Assembly: GCA_030426465.1 (NCBI GenBank)
Contig: JAUHYK010000048.1
Span: 1-34,593 of the forward strand
Direction: 5' to 3'
DNA from: Alphaproteobacteria bacterium
Lineage (GTDB): Bacteria; Pseudomonadota; Alphaproteobacteria; Caulobacterales; Parvularculaceae
Length of the DNA: 34,593 nucleotides
Shown one piece after another: positions 25,353 to 33,602 of this stretch. Each line of letters starts with the position of its first letter. Within the stretch, counting starts at the first letter, position 1. A model generated the notes under the pieces. That model was not told where the DNA came from. It ran no database searches and saw only the letters and a list, made by a program, of their open reading frames with translations. Position numbers and translations under genes: made by a program.

Positions 25353-25378
25353 GGAACGGTGCGCGCAGTTTGTGTGTT
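25353..25378 (+). promoter_or_regulatory. EcfG-type promoter of csbD-like gene
   Basis: GGAAC (25353-25357), 17 bases, then TGTT (ending 25378), against the consensus GGAAC-N16/17-CGTT. The predicted leader is about 27 bases. CsbD proteins are general-stress proteins, which fits. Confidence 0.68.
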
Positions 25379-25411
25379 CGATTGATGAGCAACAGGAAAG
25401 GAGCTCTCATC

Positions 25412-25606
25412 ATGAATTCGGATGAACTGAAAGGCAAATGGAACCAGCTCAAAGGCTCGGCGAAAGCCCAGTGGGGCAAGCTCACCGACGACGAGCTAAC
25501 GGAAATTGAAGGCAATCAGGACAAGCTTGTCGGCAAAATTCAGGAAAAATACGGGGTCGCCCGAGAAGAAGCCGAAAAGCAGGTTGAGAACTGGCGCGCC
25601 GCCTAA
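25412..25606 (+). CDS. CsbD-family stress protein
   Basis: A 64-residue CsbD-like protein. It starts MNSDELKGKWNQLKGSAK and contains AQWGKLTDDELTEIEGNQDKLVGKIQEKYG, the family core; the end is REEAEKQVENWRAA. These small acidic helical proteins are induced by general stress; their activity is not established. AAGGAG precedes ATG 25412. The EcfG-type promoter at 25353 fits stress induction. It is a single-gene unit with its own terminator. Confidence 0.95.
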   Translation: MNSDELKGKWNQLKGSAKAQWGKLTDDELTEIEGNQDKLVGKIQEKYGVAREEAEKQVENWRAA

Positions 25607-25645
25607 CATTGCGTCCCACGCCTCTCCTAAAATCCCACATGACCA

Positions 25646-25677
25646 AAAAGCCGCCCCTGAGAGGGGCGGCTTTGTTT
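25646..25677. terminator. Bidirectional terminator between csbD and S9A peptidase genes
   Basis: AAAGCCGCCCC (25647-25657) pairs with GGGGCGGCTTT (25663-25673), followed on the plus strand by GTTT and flanked by five A on the left. It serves csbD and the convergent peptidase gene. Confidence 0.88.
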
Positions 25678-25709
25678 GTGAGGCGCCGGCCGCCTTGAAG
25701 AGGCGTCGA

Positions 25710-27815
25710 TTACTCCGCGGCGCCCATGAGCATGCGGGCGAAATACACCCATTCAAGCGCGGTCCGGTGCGCAAGCTGCTCCTGATTGGCGGTGCCGCCA
25801 TGACCGCCCTCAATATTCTCATAGTAGAAGAAATCGTAGCCGAGATCCGACATTTTCGCCGCCGCCTTGCGGGCGTGTCCGGGATGAACACGATCATCCT
25901 TGGTGGAGGTGTAGAACAAGACCTTGGGATAAGGCTCGCCCGCTTTCAGATGCTGATAGGGGGAATATTTCGAAATATAAGCCCACTCCTCCGGGATATC
26001 GGGATTGCCATATTCGCCCATCCAGGAGGCGCCGGCGAGAAGTTTGTTATAGCGCTTCATGTCGAGCAGCGGCACGCCGATGTCGATCGCTCCGTAAAGG
26101 TCCGGACGCTGGGTCAGCATGGCGCCCATCAACAAGCCGCCATTGGACCGGCCGATAGCGCCAAGCTTTTCAGGGCTTGTCACACCGGTCTCGATCAGGT
26201 CTTCAGAAATCGCGATAAAATCATCAAAACCGCGTTGACGGTTTTCTTTCAGCGCCGCCTGATGCCAGCGAGAGCCATATTCCGAACCGCCGCGAATATT
26301 GGAAATCACAAGAACGCCGCCGCGCTTGACCCACATGAGACCGGCAAGGGCGCCATGTTGCGGACGTGACGGGTCTTCGTAGTAGACCGGAAGGATCGGC
26401 ACGAGAAAGCCGCCATAACCATATTGCACAGTGGGGGCGTTGCCTTGCTTCAACACGGAATCGAGCCCCATGATGTAATAGGGCACTTTTGTTCCGTCTG
26501 CGGAGGTTGCAAAGCGCTGCTCCACGACTACGCCGGTTGCGTCGTAAAATGGCTTTGTTTGCGCGATCTTTTCGACCTTGTTTTTCGCCGTGACATAGTA
26601 AAGCGAATCCGGGATCGTCATGCTCTCAAAAGAAAAGATGGCGTCGTCGGTCCCGCCGCCAGCGGAGGTAATGGCCAAAACGCCGTTCTCGGGCAACTTG
26701 ATTGCTTTAGCTTTCCAGACGCCATCGCGCGTACGGGTTATCCGCACCGCCGCCCCGGAAACGTCATCGAGATACTGGATAATGATGTTCGATTTGCCGA
26801 TCTCGACATCGTCGACGGATTGATTGTCGGCGCTCTCAAACACTGTTTCGACGGCGCCGTCAGTAAGCGCATAGGCCACGACTGTTCCCTGCGCGAAACT
26901 ATCGCCATTATGGGTCCAATCTTCGCGCAAGGTGAAGATAGCGCGCCCGTCAAGCATGCCCTGATAATCGGTGTTTAGTGGAAGCGGCAGTTTCTCAAAT
27001 TCGCCGTCGCCCTTCGCGTAATGATATTCGGATTCAAAGAATGTCACCGCGCGACTGATAATGACATGGGTTTCGTTTTCTTCATGCTCTACATAGGTGA
27101 ACTCGCCGACATCGCCTTCTTCACCTTCGAAAATCACTGGCGCGTCGTCGATACTCTCACCGCGCTCGAGACGTTGAACCGTTCTCGGGTAACCGGACGA
27201 TGTGAGCGAACCTTCGCCGGTGTCAGTGCCGATGATCAGCGTGTTTTCGTCGTACCAGGTCACATAGGACTTCGCTTCGTCGAGGGCGAACCCGCCATCT
27301 ACAAACGCTTTTTCTTCTGTGTTGAATTCGCGCCAATAGCCCGCGTCCTTACCGCCGTCGGACAGCTCCACCATGCAATGAACATATTCCGGAGACAGAC
27401 AAACCGTGCTGCCTCGAATCCAGTTTCTGTCTTCGGCGGCGGCAAGCGCATCAAAATCGAGCACCGTTTCCCACTCCGGCGAACCCGCGCGATAACTTTC
27501 AACGCTCGCACGGCGCCAGAGACCGCGCTTGTGATCTTCATCCTGCCAGAAATTGTAGACTTGGCCGTTATGGACCTGACCGAGCGCAAGGCGTTGATCT
27601 GACGTCAGGACAGAGAGGGCTTCCTCATACATCGGCTCGAAGCGGGCGTCGCTTTCGAGATCGCTCAAGGACCGCTCATTCTGGCCGCGCACCCAGTCCA
27701 GGGCCTTTTCCCCTTCAACATTTTCTAGCCAGAGATAAGGGTCCGCCTCTTCGGCGGCGGCGGCCGAGCTCAAGGCAAGCAGCGCTGCGGCGGCGCAGGT
27801 GAGTTTGATCATCAT
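25710..27815 (-). CDS. Exported S9A prolyl oligopeptidase family serine peptidase
   Basis: A 701-residue prolyl-oligopeptidase. ATG 27815 has GGAG upstream and starts a signal peptide ending near SSAAAAEEAD, so it is exported, as in several Gram-negative members. The N-terminal part (about residues 20-430) is a beta-propeller, and the C-terminal part an alpha/beta-hydrolase. The catalytic triad is visible: Ser557 in GRSNGG, Asp641 in TKDDRVHPG, His672 in EGGHGG. It cleaves after proline in short peptides. A longer frame upstream lacks a ribosome binding site. Convergent with csbD, divergent from the PilZ gene. Confidence 0.94.
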   Translation of the reverse strand: MMIKLTCAAAALLALSSAAAAEEADPYLWLENVEGEKALDWVRGQNERSLSDLESDARFEPMYEEALSVLTSDQRLALGQVHNGQVYNFWQDEDHKRGLWRRASVESYRAGSPEWETVLDFDALAAAEDRNWIRGSTVCLSPEYVHCMVELSDGGKDAGYWREFNTEEKAFVDGGFALDEAKSYVTWYDENTLIIGTDTGEGSLTSSGYPRTVQRLERGESIDDAPVIFEGEEGDVGEFTYVEHEENETHVIISRAVTFFESEYHYAKGDGEFEKLPLPLNTDYQGMLDGRAIFTLREDWTHNGDSFAQGTVVAYALTDGAVETVFESADNQSVDDVEIGKSNIIIQYLDDVSGAAVRITRTRDGVWKAKAIKLPENGVLAITSAGGGTDDAIFSFESMTIPDSLYYVTAKNKVEKIAQTKPFYDATGVVVEQRFATSADGTKVPYYIMGLDSVLKQGNAPTVQYGYGGFLVPILPVYYEDPSRPQHGALAGLMWVKRGGVLVISNIRGGSEYGSRWHQAALKENRQRGFDDFIAISEDLIETGVTSPEKLGAIGRSNGGLLMGAMLTQRPDLYGAIDIGVPLLDMKRYNKLLAGASWMGEYGNPDIPEEWAYISKYSPYQHLKAGEPYPKVLFYTSTKDDRVHPGHARKAAAKMSDLGYDFFYYENIEGGHGGTANQEQLAHRTALEWVYFARMLMGAAE

Positions 27816-28016
27816 GTTATGAAGCTCCACGTCCGGATGGGGAAAATCGGTCGGTTTACCATATAAGCGTCTGGCCAACCTGAAAACCGCAACGCCGACG
27901 AAGCGAGGGTTTTGCGGGATGAATAAAATTGCAGCTTACTCATTAGAAAAGGTTTTGGGGCTGGCCGCTATTTTGCAACGCGGCGGAGCAAACAGGCAAT
28001 TCGGGACAACTCTACG

Positions 28017-28610
28017 ATGTTTAAGAATGACGCACGGCGCTATCAGCGGATCAGCCTCAATCTGCCGGCGCGAATTGTAATTAACGCCACGGACGAATTT
28101 GAGGGCCGCCTCCTCAATATGTCCCCCGGCGACATGGCGCTGATTTCGGACGCCAAGGTGGTCGTGGGCGACGCCGCCGTTATTCATATTGACGGGCTGG
28201 ACGTTATTGAAAGTACGGTCGCACGGACCTTTCCCGACGGCTTTGCAACCTCGTTCATCCTGTCCAAGCGCCGCCGCAATCTGTTGATCGAACAGCTGAT
28301 GTTGAAGGCCAATCCGGAATTTGCGGACGGGCTCGGCGACCGCCGTTCGACGCTGCGCCATCGCGACAATGGCTCACGCGCATCCTGCCGCCTTGCAGAC
28401 GGCGCGTCCTTGTTCGTGACCATTGTCGATACGTCAGTGAACGGCGTTTCCGTAGAGGCCCGCCGTCGCCCGCCGATCGGCTCTTCGATACATGTCGGCC
28501 GCCGCCGCGGCGTCATTGTTCGCCACACACCGCGTGGCTTCGTCGTGGTTTATGACGGCGGCGCAGCTGAAACGGGTGAAGAACAAAAGCCGGTTCTGCG
28601 CGCCGTTTAA
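28017..28610 (+). CDS. Protein with two PilZ-like domains (c-di-GMP receptor candidate)
   Basis: A 197-residue protein with two repeated PilZ-like halves. The first (about 5-95) has NDARRYQRISLNLPARI with the RxxxR motif and a following NMSPGDM. The second (about 105-190) has RRSTLRHRDNGSRASCRL and DTSVNGVSVEAR, matching D/NxSxxG. PilZ domains bind cyclic di-GMP and often control motility or polysaccharide production. It is transcribed alone, divergent from the peptidase and followed by two hairpins. The target is unknown. Confidence 0.85.
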   Translation: MFKNDARRYQRISLNLPARIVINATDEFEGRLLNMSPGDMALISDAKVVVGDAAVIHIDGLDVIESTVARTFPDGFATSFILSKRRRNLLIEQLMLKANPEFADGLGDRRSTLRHRDNGSRASCRLADGASLFVTIVDTSVNGVSVEARRRPPIGSSIHVGRRRGVIVRHTPRGFVVVYDGGAAETGEEQKPVLRAV

Positions 28611-28635
28611 TCCAAGCCGATTTATATCCGGACAT

Positions 28636-28669
28636 TAAAAAATCGGGCGTTTCATGAGAAACGCCCGAT
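28636..28669 (-). terminator. Terminator serving the 28735 lipoprotein gene
   Basis: ATCGGGCGTTTC pairs perfectly with GAAACGCCCGAT around ATGA. On the minus strand a T-run (TTTTTTAATG) follows; on the plus strand there is none, so it mainly stops minus-strand transcription. Confidence 0.8.
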
Positions 28670-28684
28670 GTTCAATCTTGCCGA

Positions 28685-28724
28685 TGGCGCCGCCGGTTTC
28701 ACATGAACCGGCCGGCGCCTTTTC
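28685..28724 (+). terminator. Terminator serving the PilZ gene
   Basis: GGCGCCGCCGGTT pairs with AACCGGCCGGCGCC (one bulged base) around TCACATG. CTTTTC follows on the plus strand, with no T-run on the minus. Confidence 0.68.
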
Positions 28725-28734
28725 ACGTTAAGCT

Positions 28735-29274
28735 TTAATTTGCGGGCCCGAGAACGTAAGGGCCGAGATTATTCATGACTTCCCTTGCGCTGAATGCATT
28801 CGGGTTATCGGCCGGTTTTTCACCACGATACATCACCACGAAAGCAACCGCAGAATAGCGCGTCACTTCGCGCGTGTAGCTGTCATAGGGCGCGCCCCAG
28901 CCAAAGCCATAGGCGTAATAGGGGAAGCCGTAATAGGGCCGGTAGAATGGATGGCCGTAACCATAGCGGCCGTAAAAGGCCGGCTCCGTAGTCGTGCGAT
29001 AGCTCGTGCTGGTTTCCGTGTCGTTCTCAACTGCGATGAAATAATCATAGCCGAGATCAACGGTCAGCTCCGCCGCGCGGTATAAAAGCGCATTCTCAAC
29101 GGTCTCCCGCGCCGTGACCGAATTGCCGCGGAAGGTGATGCGAAAACGGTTATCTTCAATGCGTTGATCGGAAAACCCATAACCACCGCCTTGCGAGGCG
29201 GGTCCATATGGCGTTGCGGTCGCACAGGCGACAACGAGTAGCGCAAGCGCGCCCATAGTGATCATTCGAAACAT
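28735..29274 (-). CDS. CC0125/CC1285-family lipoprotein
   Basis: A 179-residue lipoprotein. ATG 29274 has GGAG upstream; the lipobox is LVVAC, followed by ATATPYGPAS. Characteristic sequence: GYGFSDQRIEDNRFRITFRGN, then TVENALLYRAAELTVDLGYDYF, then a Tyr/Gly/Phe-rich segment (YGRYGYGHPFYRPYYGFPY) and a conserved tail with AREVMNNL. I know this pattern as the CC0125/CC1285 family first named in Caulobacter, of unknown function. An EcfG-type promoter at 29342 suggests stress control. Confidence 0.88.
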   Translation of the reverse strand: MFRMITMGALALLVVACATATPYGPASQGGGYGFSDQRIEDNRFRITFRGNSVTARETVENALLYRAAELTVDLGYDYFIAVENDTETSTSYRTTTEPAFYGRYGYGHPFYRPYYGFPYYAYGFGWGAPYDSYTREVTRYSAVAFVVMYRGEKPADNPNAFSAREVMNNLGPYVLGPAN

Positions 29275-29341
29275 GGCGTATCTCCCGGCGTGACAGCCCA
29301 ACTGGCGGGGGTCTGGCCCCCAACGGCTAATATAGTCTTTC

Positions 29342-29367
29342 AACAGCCATAGCCGCAACGGCGTTCC
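29342..29367 (-). promoter_or_regulatory. EcfG-type promoter of the CC0125-type lipoprotein gene
   Basis: On the minus strand GGAAC (29367-29363), 17 bases, then TGTT (ending 29342). The predicted leader is about 60 bases. The same form as the promoters at 18943 and 25353. Confidence 0.58.
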
Positions 29368-29379
29368 CATGCGGCGAAA

Positions 29380-30840
29380 TCAGTCCTCACGAGAGTTTGA
29401 GGTGGCTTCCGCCATTGTCTCCGAGGTGATTTTGAGCCCCTGCGGCGCGGATTTGATGTGAATGTCGCGCTGCGGGAAGGGCACTTCAACGCCCATTTCA
29501 TGAAGCATGTCCCAGATCGCCATCATCACGTCAGAGCGCACATTAGCCGATCCGTTGGCCGGGTCATTGATCCAGAAGCGCAAATCGAAATTGATCGAAT
29601 TGTCCCCGAACTCCATGAGGTTACAGCGCGGCGACGGGGTTTTCAGAACCCGGTCGACGGTGAGTGCGCGCTCCTCTGCGGCGCGGGCGAGCCCCCGGAC
29701 GTCACGGGTTTCGTAGGAGACGCCAAAGGGCGCATGCAAGCGCACAACGCGGTCATCGTGAGACCAGTTGACGACGCCTTCCTCGATGAATTTATCGTTT
29801 GGAACGAGATGCGATGTCCCGTCCCGCGTCCGCAAGGTTACATAACGGGCGTTCATCGCCGTCACCCAGCCATAGGAATCGTCAATCTCGATCACATCGC
29901 CCGGCTTGATGGATTTGTCCGCGATCAGGGTGAAGCCGGCGAAGAAATTCGACACCGTGCGCTGCATGCCGAGGCCGATGCCGAGACCGACCGCGCCGCC
30001 GAAAATGGCGAGCGTTGCAAACGGAAATCCGACAATCTGCAAGGCGGCGACGAGCGCCACGATCGGCAACAGCACATCGAGGATTTTTGACAGGAGCGCC
30101 TTGAACGAGACCGTCAGCTCATCGATCGCGTTGATGCGGCCCTGAATGAGATGGTTTAAGAACCGCGCGCCCCAGAACAGGACGCCGAAGACCGCGAGCG
30201 TGCGCAACAGATCGAGCGCCGAGAAGGTCTGCTCCACCCCGTTTTCATCGGAACCGATGGGAACCGAAAAGGCTTCAAGCTGGCGCACCACATCATCGAG
30301 CACGCCGAACGCATCCAGCGCCATGATCGGCCAGATCACATAAAAAGTGACCCGGGACCAGAAGGGCGAGCGAATGACAAGCGTGACCAGCCGCACCACA
30401 ATCCATGCAGTGAGGAGACTAACCGCGGCCGAGATCAGTCCCGTGGAGCTGTTGGCCGTCTGAAGCACGATAACGGCGACCTGCAACACAACGTAAAGCG
30501 CAATCGGCGTCGCAAGATGGGCGAAGGCGTTGGCCGCGCGCCGCAATACGCCGTAGGGCGCGCGCGGGGCAATCTGGGTCTGGATCAGTTTTCTGAGGCG
30601 CGGGCCGAAGAACGCCGCAGGTACGATCGCCGCCAACAGGATCGCCGCCTCGATTGCGACGCCCACGGTCAACATGTTGCTTTGAAGCCCGTCCCAAAAA
30701 TCCGAAAGGCGCTCACGAATGGTGTCGACGCCGCCTTCGATCACGGACTCGTCTGCTGGCGCGTCTTGCTGCGTGTCGGGCGGCTGCGCTTCTGGCGGCG
30801 GTTGCGCGGCGGCGTCCTCTACCGGTTGCGGATCTTGCAT
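29380..30840 (-). CDS. MscS-family mechanosensitive ion channel
   Basis: A 486-residue small-conductance channel protein of the inner membrane, which opens under membrane tension to release solutes. ATG 30840 follows AAAGAGACG; a longer frame upstream lacks such a site. A Pro/Gln/Asp-rich N-terminus precedes about five membrane segments. The MscS core includes the pore helix FGGAVGLGIGLGMQRTVSNFFAGF, then LIADKSIKPGDVIEI, and the beta-domain YGWVTAMNARYVTLRTRDGTSHLVPN. A C-terminal alpha/beta domain ends near VPFPQRDIH. It lies downstream of rph; a gap of about 80 bases suggests they could be co-transcribed. Confidence 0.92.
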   Translation of the reverse strand: MQDPQPVEDAAAQPPPEAQPPDTQQDAPADESVIEGGVDTIRERLSDFWDGLQSNMLTVGVAIEAAILLAAIVPAAFFGPRLRKLIQTQIAPRAPYGVLRRAANAFAHLATPIALYVVLQVAVIVLQTANSSTGLISAAVSLLTAWIVVRLVTLVIRSPFWSRVTFYVIWPIMALDAFGVLDDVVRQLEAFSVPIGSDENGVEQTFSALDLLRTLAVFGVLFWGARFLNHLIQGRINAIDELTVSFKALLSKILDVLLPIVALVAALQIVGFPFATLAIFGGAVGLGIGLGMQRTVSNFFAGFTLIADKSIKPGDVIEIDDSYGWVTAMNARYVTLRTRDGTSHLVPNDKFIEEGVVNWSHDDRVVRLHAPFGVSYETRDVRGLARAAEERALTVDRVLKTPSPRCNLMEFGDNSINFDLRFWINDPANGSANVRSDVMMAIWDMLHEMGVEVPFPQRDIHIKSAPQGLKITSETMAEATSNSRED

Positions 30841-30923
30841 CGTCTCTTTCAGAAAAAGGAACGGGAGGGATAAGAGTCTATCAGCTTCGAAGCACCACGC
30901 AACTGCGCGGAAAAGCGAAGACT

Positions 30924-31634
30924 TTAACCGGCGATCTCCGCCTGTTTTGCTGAAAGCTCCGCGCATCCAGCTTTCGCAAGCGCGAGCAACGCCTGGAACT
31001 GGTCGTCCGTAAACGGATCGCCTTCCGCAGTCGCCTGCAGCTCAACAAGACCGCCGGACCCAGTGATCACGAAATTGGCGTCAGCCTGCGCGGTTGAATC
31101 TTCGTCATAATCAAGGTCAAGCGCTGGAGCGCCGGCGACGAGCCCGCAGGAAATCGCGGCCACGCGGTCGCGGATCGGACTGGACTTGATAATCCCCTGG
31201 CTGACGGCCCATTCACAAGCCTGGTTCATAGCGATCCAGGCGCCGGTGATCGACGCTGTGCGGGTGCCGCCATCGGCCTGAATGACGTCACAGTCGATAA
31301 GGATCTGACGTTCGCCCAGCGCCTTCAGATCGACGACCGCGCGCAAGCTGCGTCCGATGAGCCGCTGAATCTCCTGCGTGCGGCCTGACTGTCCGTTTTT
31401 CGCCTCGCGGCGCATGCGCTCACCCGTGGAGCGCGGCAGCATGCCATATTCCGCCGTCACCCAGCCGCGGCCGCCGCCGCGAAGCCAAGGCGGCGTGGTT
31501 TCATCCCAGCTTGCGGTGCACAGCACATGGGTGTCCCCGAATTTGACCAGGCAGGAGCCTTCGGCGTGTTTTCCAACCCCGGTTTCCAGGGAGACGGCGC
31601 GAAGCTCGTTAAAGGCGCGGCCTGAAGGTCTCAT
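30924..31634 (-). CDS. rph: Ribonuclease PH
   Basis: RNase PH trims the 3' ends of tRNA precursors by phosphorolysis. The 236-residue sequence opens [19 protein letters not shown]. It contains [17 protein letters not shown], the [18 protein letters not shown] motif, [20 protein letters not shown], and [20 protein letters not shown]. All match the family across its length. It is divergent from hrcA; in many alphaproteobacteria rph, hrcA and grpE are neighbours. The rdgB and hemW genes that often follow rph are replaced here by an MscS channel gene. Confidence 0.97.
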   Translation of the reverse strand: MRPSGRAFNELRAVSLETGVGKHAEGSCLVKFGDTHVLCTASWDETTPPWLRGGGRGWVTAEYGMLPRSTGERMRREAKNGQSGRTQEIQRLIGRSLRAVVDLKALGERQILIDCDVIQADGGTRTASITGAWIAMNQACEWAVSQGIIKSSPIRDRVAAISCGLVAGAPALDLDYDEDSTAQADANFVITGSGGLVELQATAEGDPFTDDQFQALLALAKAGCAELSAKQAEIAG

Positions 31635-31758
31635 GAAGGTCTCCGATACTGGACTTCGCCGACTTGGAACGACGGCTGGGGCGTGACTTCCTAGCCTCCG
31701 GACCCGACGCTGTCGACCCGCCCGGCGGCGCCGTACAGACCGCCCAAAACGGCGCCCC

Positions 31759-31786
31759 TTGCCCTTATTGCCGGGCGGCTTATTTT
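31759..31786 (+). promoter_or_regulatory. Putative hrcA promoter
   Basis: TTGCCC (31759-31764) and TATTTT (31781-31786) are separated by 16 bases, in the 190-base rph-hrcA gap. The predicted leader to ATG 31825 is about 32 bases. No CIRCE element (TTAGCACTC-N9-GAGTGCTAA) is visible. Confidence 0.4.
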
Positions 31787-31824
31787 CCCCTGTCCGGTCC
31801 CGGGAGAAGCATGGCCGAGGTCCT

Positions 31825-32850
31825 ATGTCCGTTTTGAACGATATTGATGCGCGCTCACGCGAAATTTTCCGCCGGCTGGTGGAAACCTACCTCGCCACCG
31901 GCGAGCCCGTAGGCTCGCGCGTCCTGAGCCATAACACCGATATCGCCGTTTCGGCGGCGACGGTGCGCAACGTCATGGCGGACCTTACCGATATGGGCCT
32001 CCTGCATGCGCCGCATATTTCCGCCGGACGCCTGCCGACCGATCTGGGTCTCAGGCTGTTTGTGGACGGGCTGATGCAGGTTGGCGACCTGACGCCGGAA
32101 GAACGCCGCGCGATTGAATCCGAAGCACGCGCTGATGCGCCGGACAGTCCGCTCGAAGCCGCCGCCGCGCGCCTTGCCGGCCTGACGCAGTCGGCGAGCC
32201 TGATCGTCACGCAAAAAGCCGACGCGCCGTTGCGTCAGATCGAGTTCGTACGCACCGGCCCCGGCAAGGCGCTGGTTGTGATGGTGTTCGAAGACGGACG
32301 GGTTGAAAACCGCGTCATCAAAGCCCCTGACGATCTGCCGGCGTCGGCGCTGATCGCGGCGGGCAATTATCTGAATGCGCGCCTTCGCGGCCGCAGCCTG
32401 GGCGAGACCCGGTCGAGCATCCTGTCAGAGATTGAATCCAACCGCGCCGAACTTGACCAGCTCACATCACGGCTGGTGCGCGATGGCGTCGCCGATATCG
32501 CCGGCGAGGACAACTGGCAGCTTATCGTGCGCGGGCGCGGACATCTTCTCGACGAGGCGGCGCAGGATATTGAGCGGGTCCGCATGCTCCTCGACGACCT
32601 TGAAAAAAAGCGCGATGTGATCGATCTCCTCACCGCCGCCCGGGACGGTGAAGGCGTCAAAGTCTTCATCGGCTCAGAGAACCGGCTCTTCTCGCTGTCG
32701 GGCTCGTCAGTCATCACCGCCCCCTATCGCGACGAAAACCGCAAAATCGTTGGGGTTTTGGGCGTGATCGGCCCCACCCGGCTGAATTACGCCAGGGTCG
32801 TCCCAATTGTGGACTATACGGCCGAAGTGCTCTCCCGGATGTTGAAATAA
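31825..32850 (+). CDS. hrcA: Heat-inducible transcriptional repressor HrcA
   Basis: HrcA represses chaperone genes by binding CIRCE elements. ATG 31825 has GAGG upstream and gives 341 residues; a longer reading frame starting earlier lacks a site. The winged-helix N-terminus contains [29 protein letters not shown], the DNA-binding region, followed by [20 protein letters not shown]. The C-terminal ligand-like domain has [22 protein letters not shown] and [28 protein letters not shown]. It precedes grpE by 58 bases. Confidence 0.96.
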   Translation: MSVLNDIDARSREIFRRLVETYLATGEPVGSRVLSHNTDIAVSAATVRNVMADLTDMGLLHAPHISAGRLPTDLGLRLFVDGLMQVGDLTPEERRAIESEARADAPDSPLEAAAARLAGLTQSASLIVTQKADAPLRQIEFVRTGPGKALVVMVFEDGRVENRVIKAPDDLPASALIAAGNYLNARLRGRSLGETRSSILSEIESNRAELDQLTSRLVRDGVADIAGEDNWQLIVRGRGHLLDEAAQDIERVRMLLDDLEKKRDVIDLLTAARDGEGVKVFIGSENRLFSLSGSSVITAPYRDENRKIVGVLGVIGPTRLNYARVVPIVDYTAEVLSRMLK

Positions 32851-32908
32851 CCGCCCCGCGCGCGTACATCCCGCAACGAATGATTTCCCGCAGCTTTAAA
32901 GCAGACCC

Positions 32909-33544
32909 ATGAGTGACGAACACGAAAATCCGCCGCCGCCTTTCCCCCATGATGCGGAAGGCATGCTGGACGACCCGGAAATGCTGGGCGAGGAAGACCT
33001 CGCCGATGACGATGTCAGCCTTGACGCCGCCAAGAAAGAGATTGGCGAGTTGAGCGACAAGGTGCTGCGTCTCGCCGCCGAGCTTGAAAACACCCGCCGC
33101 AGGGCGCAGCGCGAGAAAACCGACGCCGGGCGTTACGCCATCGCCAATTTCGCCCGCGACCTGATCGGGGTGTCCGACAATTTCGAACGGGCCCTGCGCG
33201 TCGCCAGCGAAAATGCGCCGGCCGAAGGCATGAGCGACGTCGCCAACGGGCTGATCGACGGGCTGAAAATGACGGAGAAGGAATTGCTGTCGGTGCTTGA
33301 ACGCCATGGCGTCAAGAAAGTCGCAGCCGAACGCGAGAAATTTGATCCGAATGTGCATCAGGCGGTTGCGCAAGTTCCGCATGCGGAAATTCCGTCAGGC
33401 CATGTGGTCGATGTCGCCCAGCAGGGCTTCACCATTGGAGACCGCGTTCTGCGCGCCGCCATGGTGACGGTCTCCTCAGGCCCCGGCGCCGGAAACCCCG
33501 GACAATCGGGCGAGCCCGGCGAACGGCTGGATACGAAAGTCTAA
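32909..33544 (+). CDS. grpE: Nucleotide exchange factor GrpE
   Basis: GrpE releases ADP from DnaK in the DnaK-DnaJ-GrpE chaperone system. The 211-residue protein has an acidic N-terminus and a long helix with KVLRLAAELENTRRRAQREKTDAGRYAIANFARDL. The C-terminal beta-domain carries FDPNVHQAVAQVP, then VVDVAQQGFTIGDRVLRAAMVTVS, the GrpE signature. It lies 58 bases after hrcA and is followed by a terminator, so hrcA-grpE form one unit. dnaK and dnaJ are not in the window. Confidence 0.96.
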   Translation: MSDEHENPPPPFPHDAEGMLDDPEMLGEEDLADDDVSLDAAKKEIGELSDKVLRLAAELENTRRRAQREKTDAGRYAIANFARDLIGVSDNFERALRVASENAPAEGMSDVANGLIDGLKMTEKELLSVLERHGVKKVAAEREKFDPNVHQAVAQVPHAEIPSGHVVDVAQQGFTIGDRVLRAAMVTVSSGPGAGNPGQSGEPGERLDTKV

Positions 33545-33550
33545 CAAACA

Positions 33551-33579
33551 AAAGGGCGATCCAAAGGATCGCCCTTTTT
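33551..33579. terminator. Bidirectional terminator between grpE and pckA
   Basis: GGGCGATCC pairs perfectly with GGATCGCCC around AAA, followed by five T on the plus strand and flanked by three A on the other side. It serves grpE, and probably the convergent pckA as well. Confidence 0.9.
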
Positions 33580-33602
33580 CATATTAGTCGGTTTGAAAGA
33601 TC

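Noticed and set aside
24042-25385. 447-residue open frame on the plus strand
   Set aside because: It is antisense to the DAACS symporter, with extremely charged low-complexity composition; the symporter has clear motifs.
31635-31824. CIRCE element upstream of hrcA
   Set aside because: No TTAGCACTC-N9-GAGTGCTAA-like inverted repeat can be seen in the gap.
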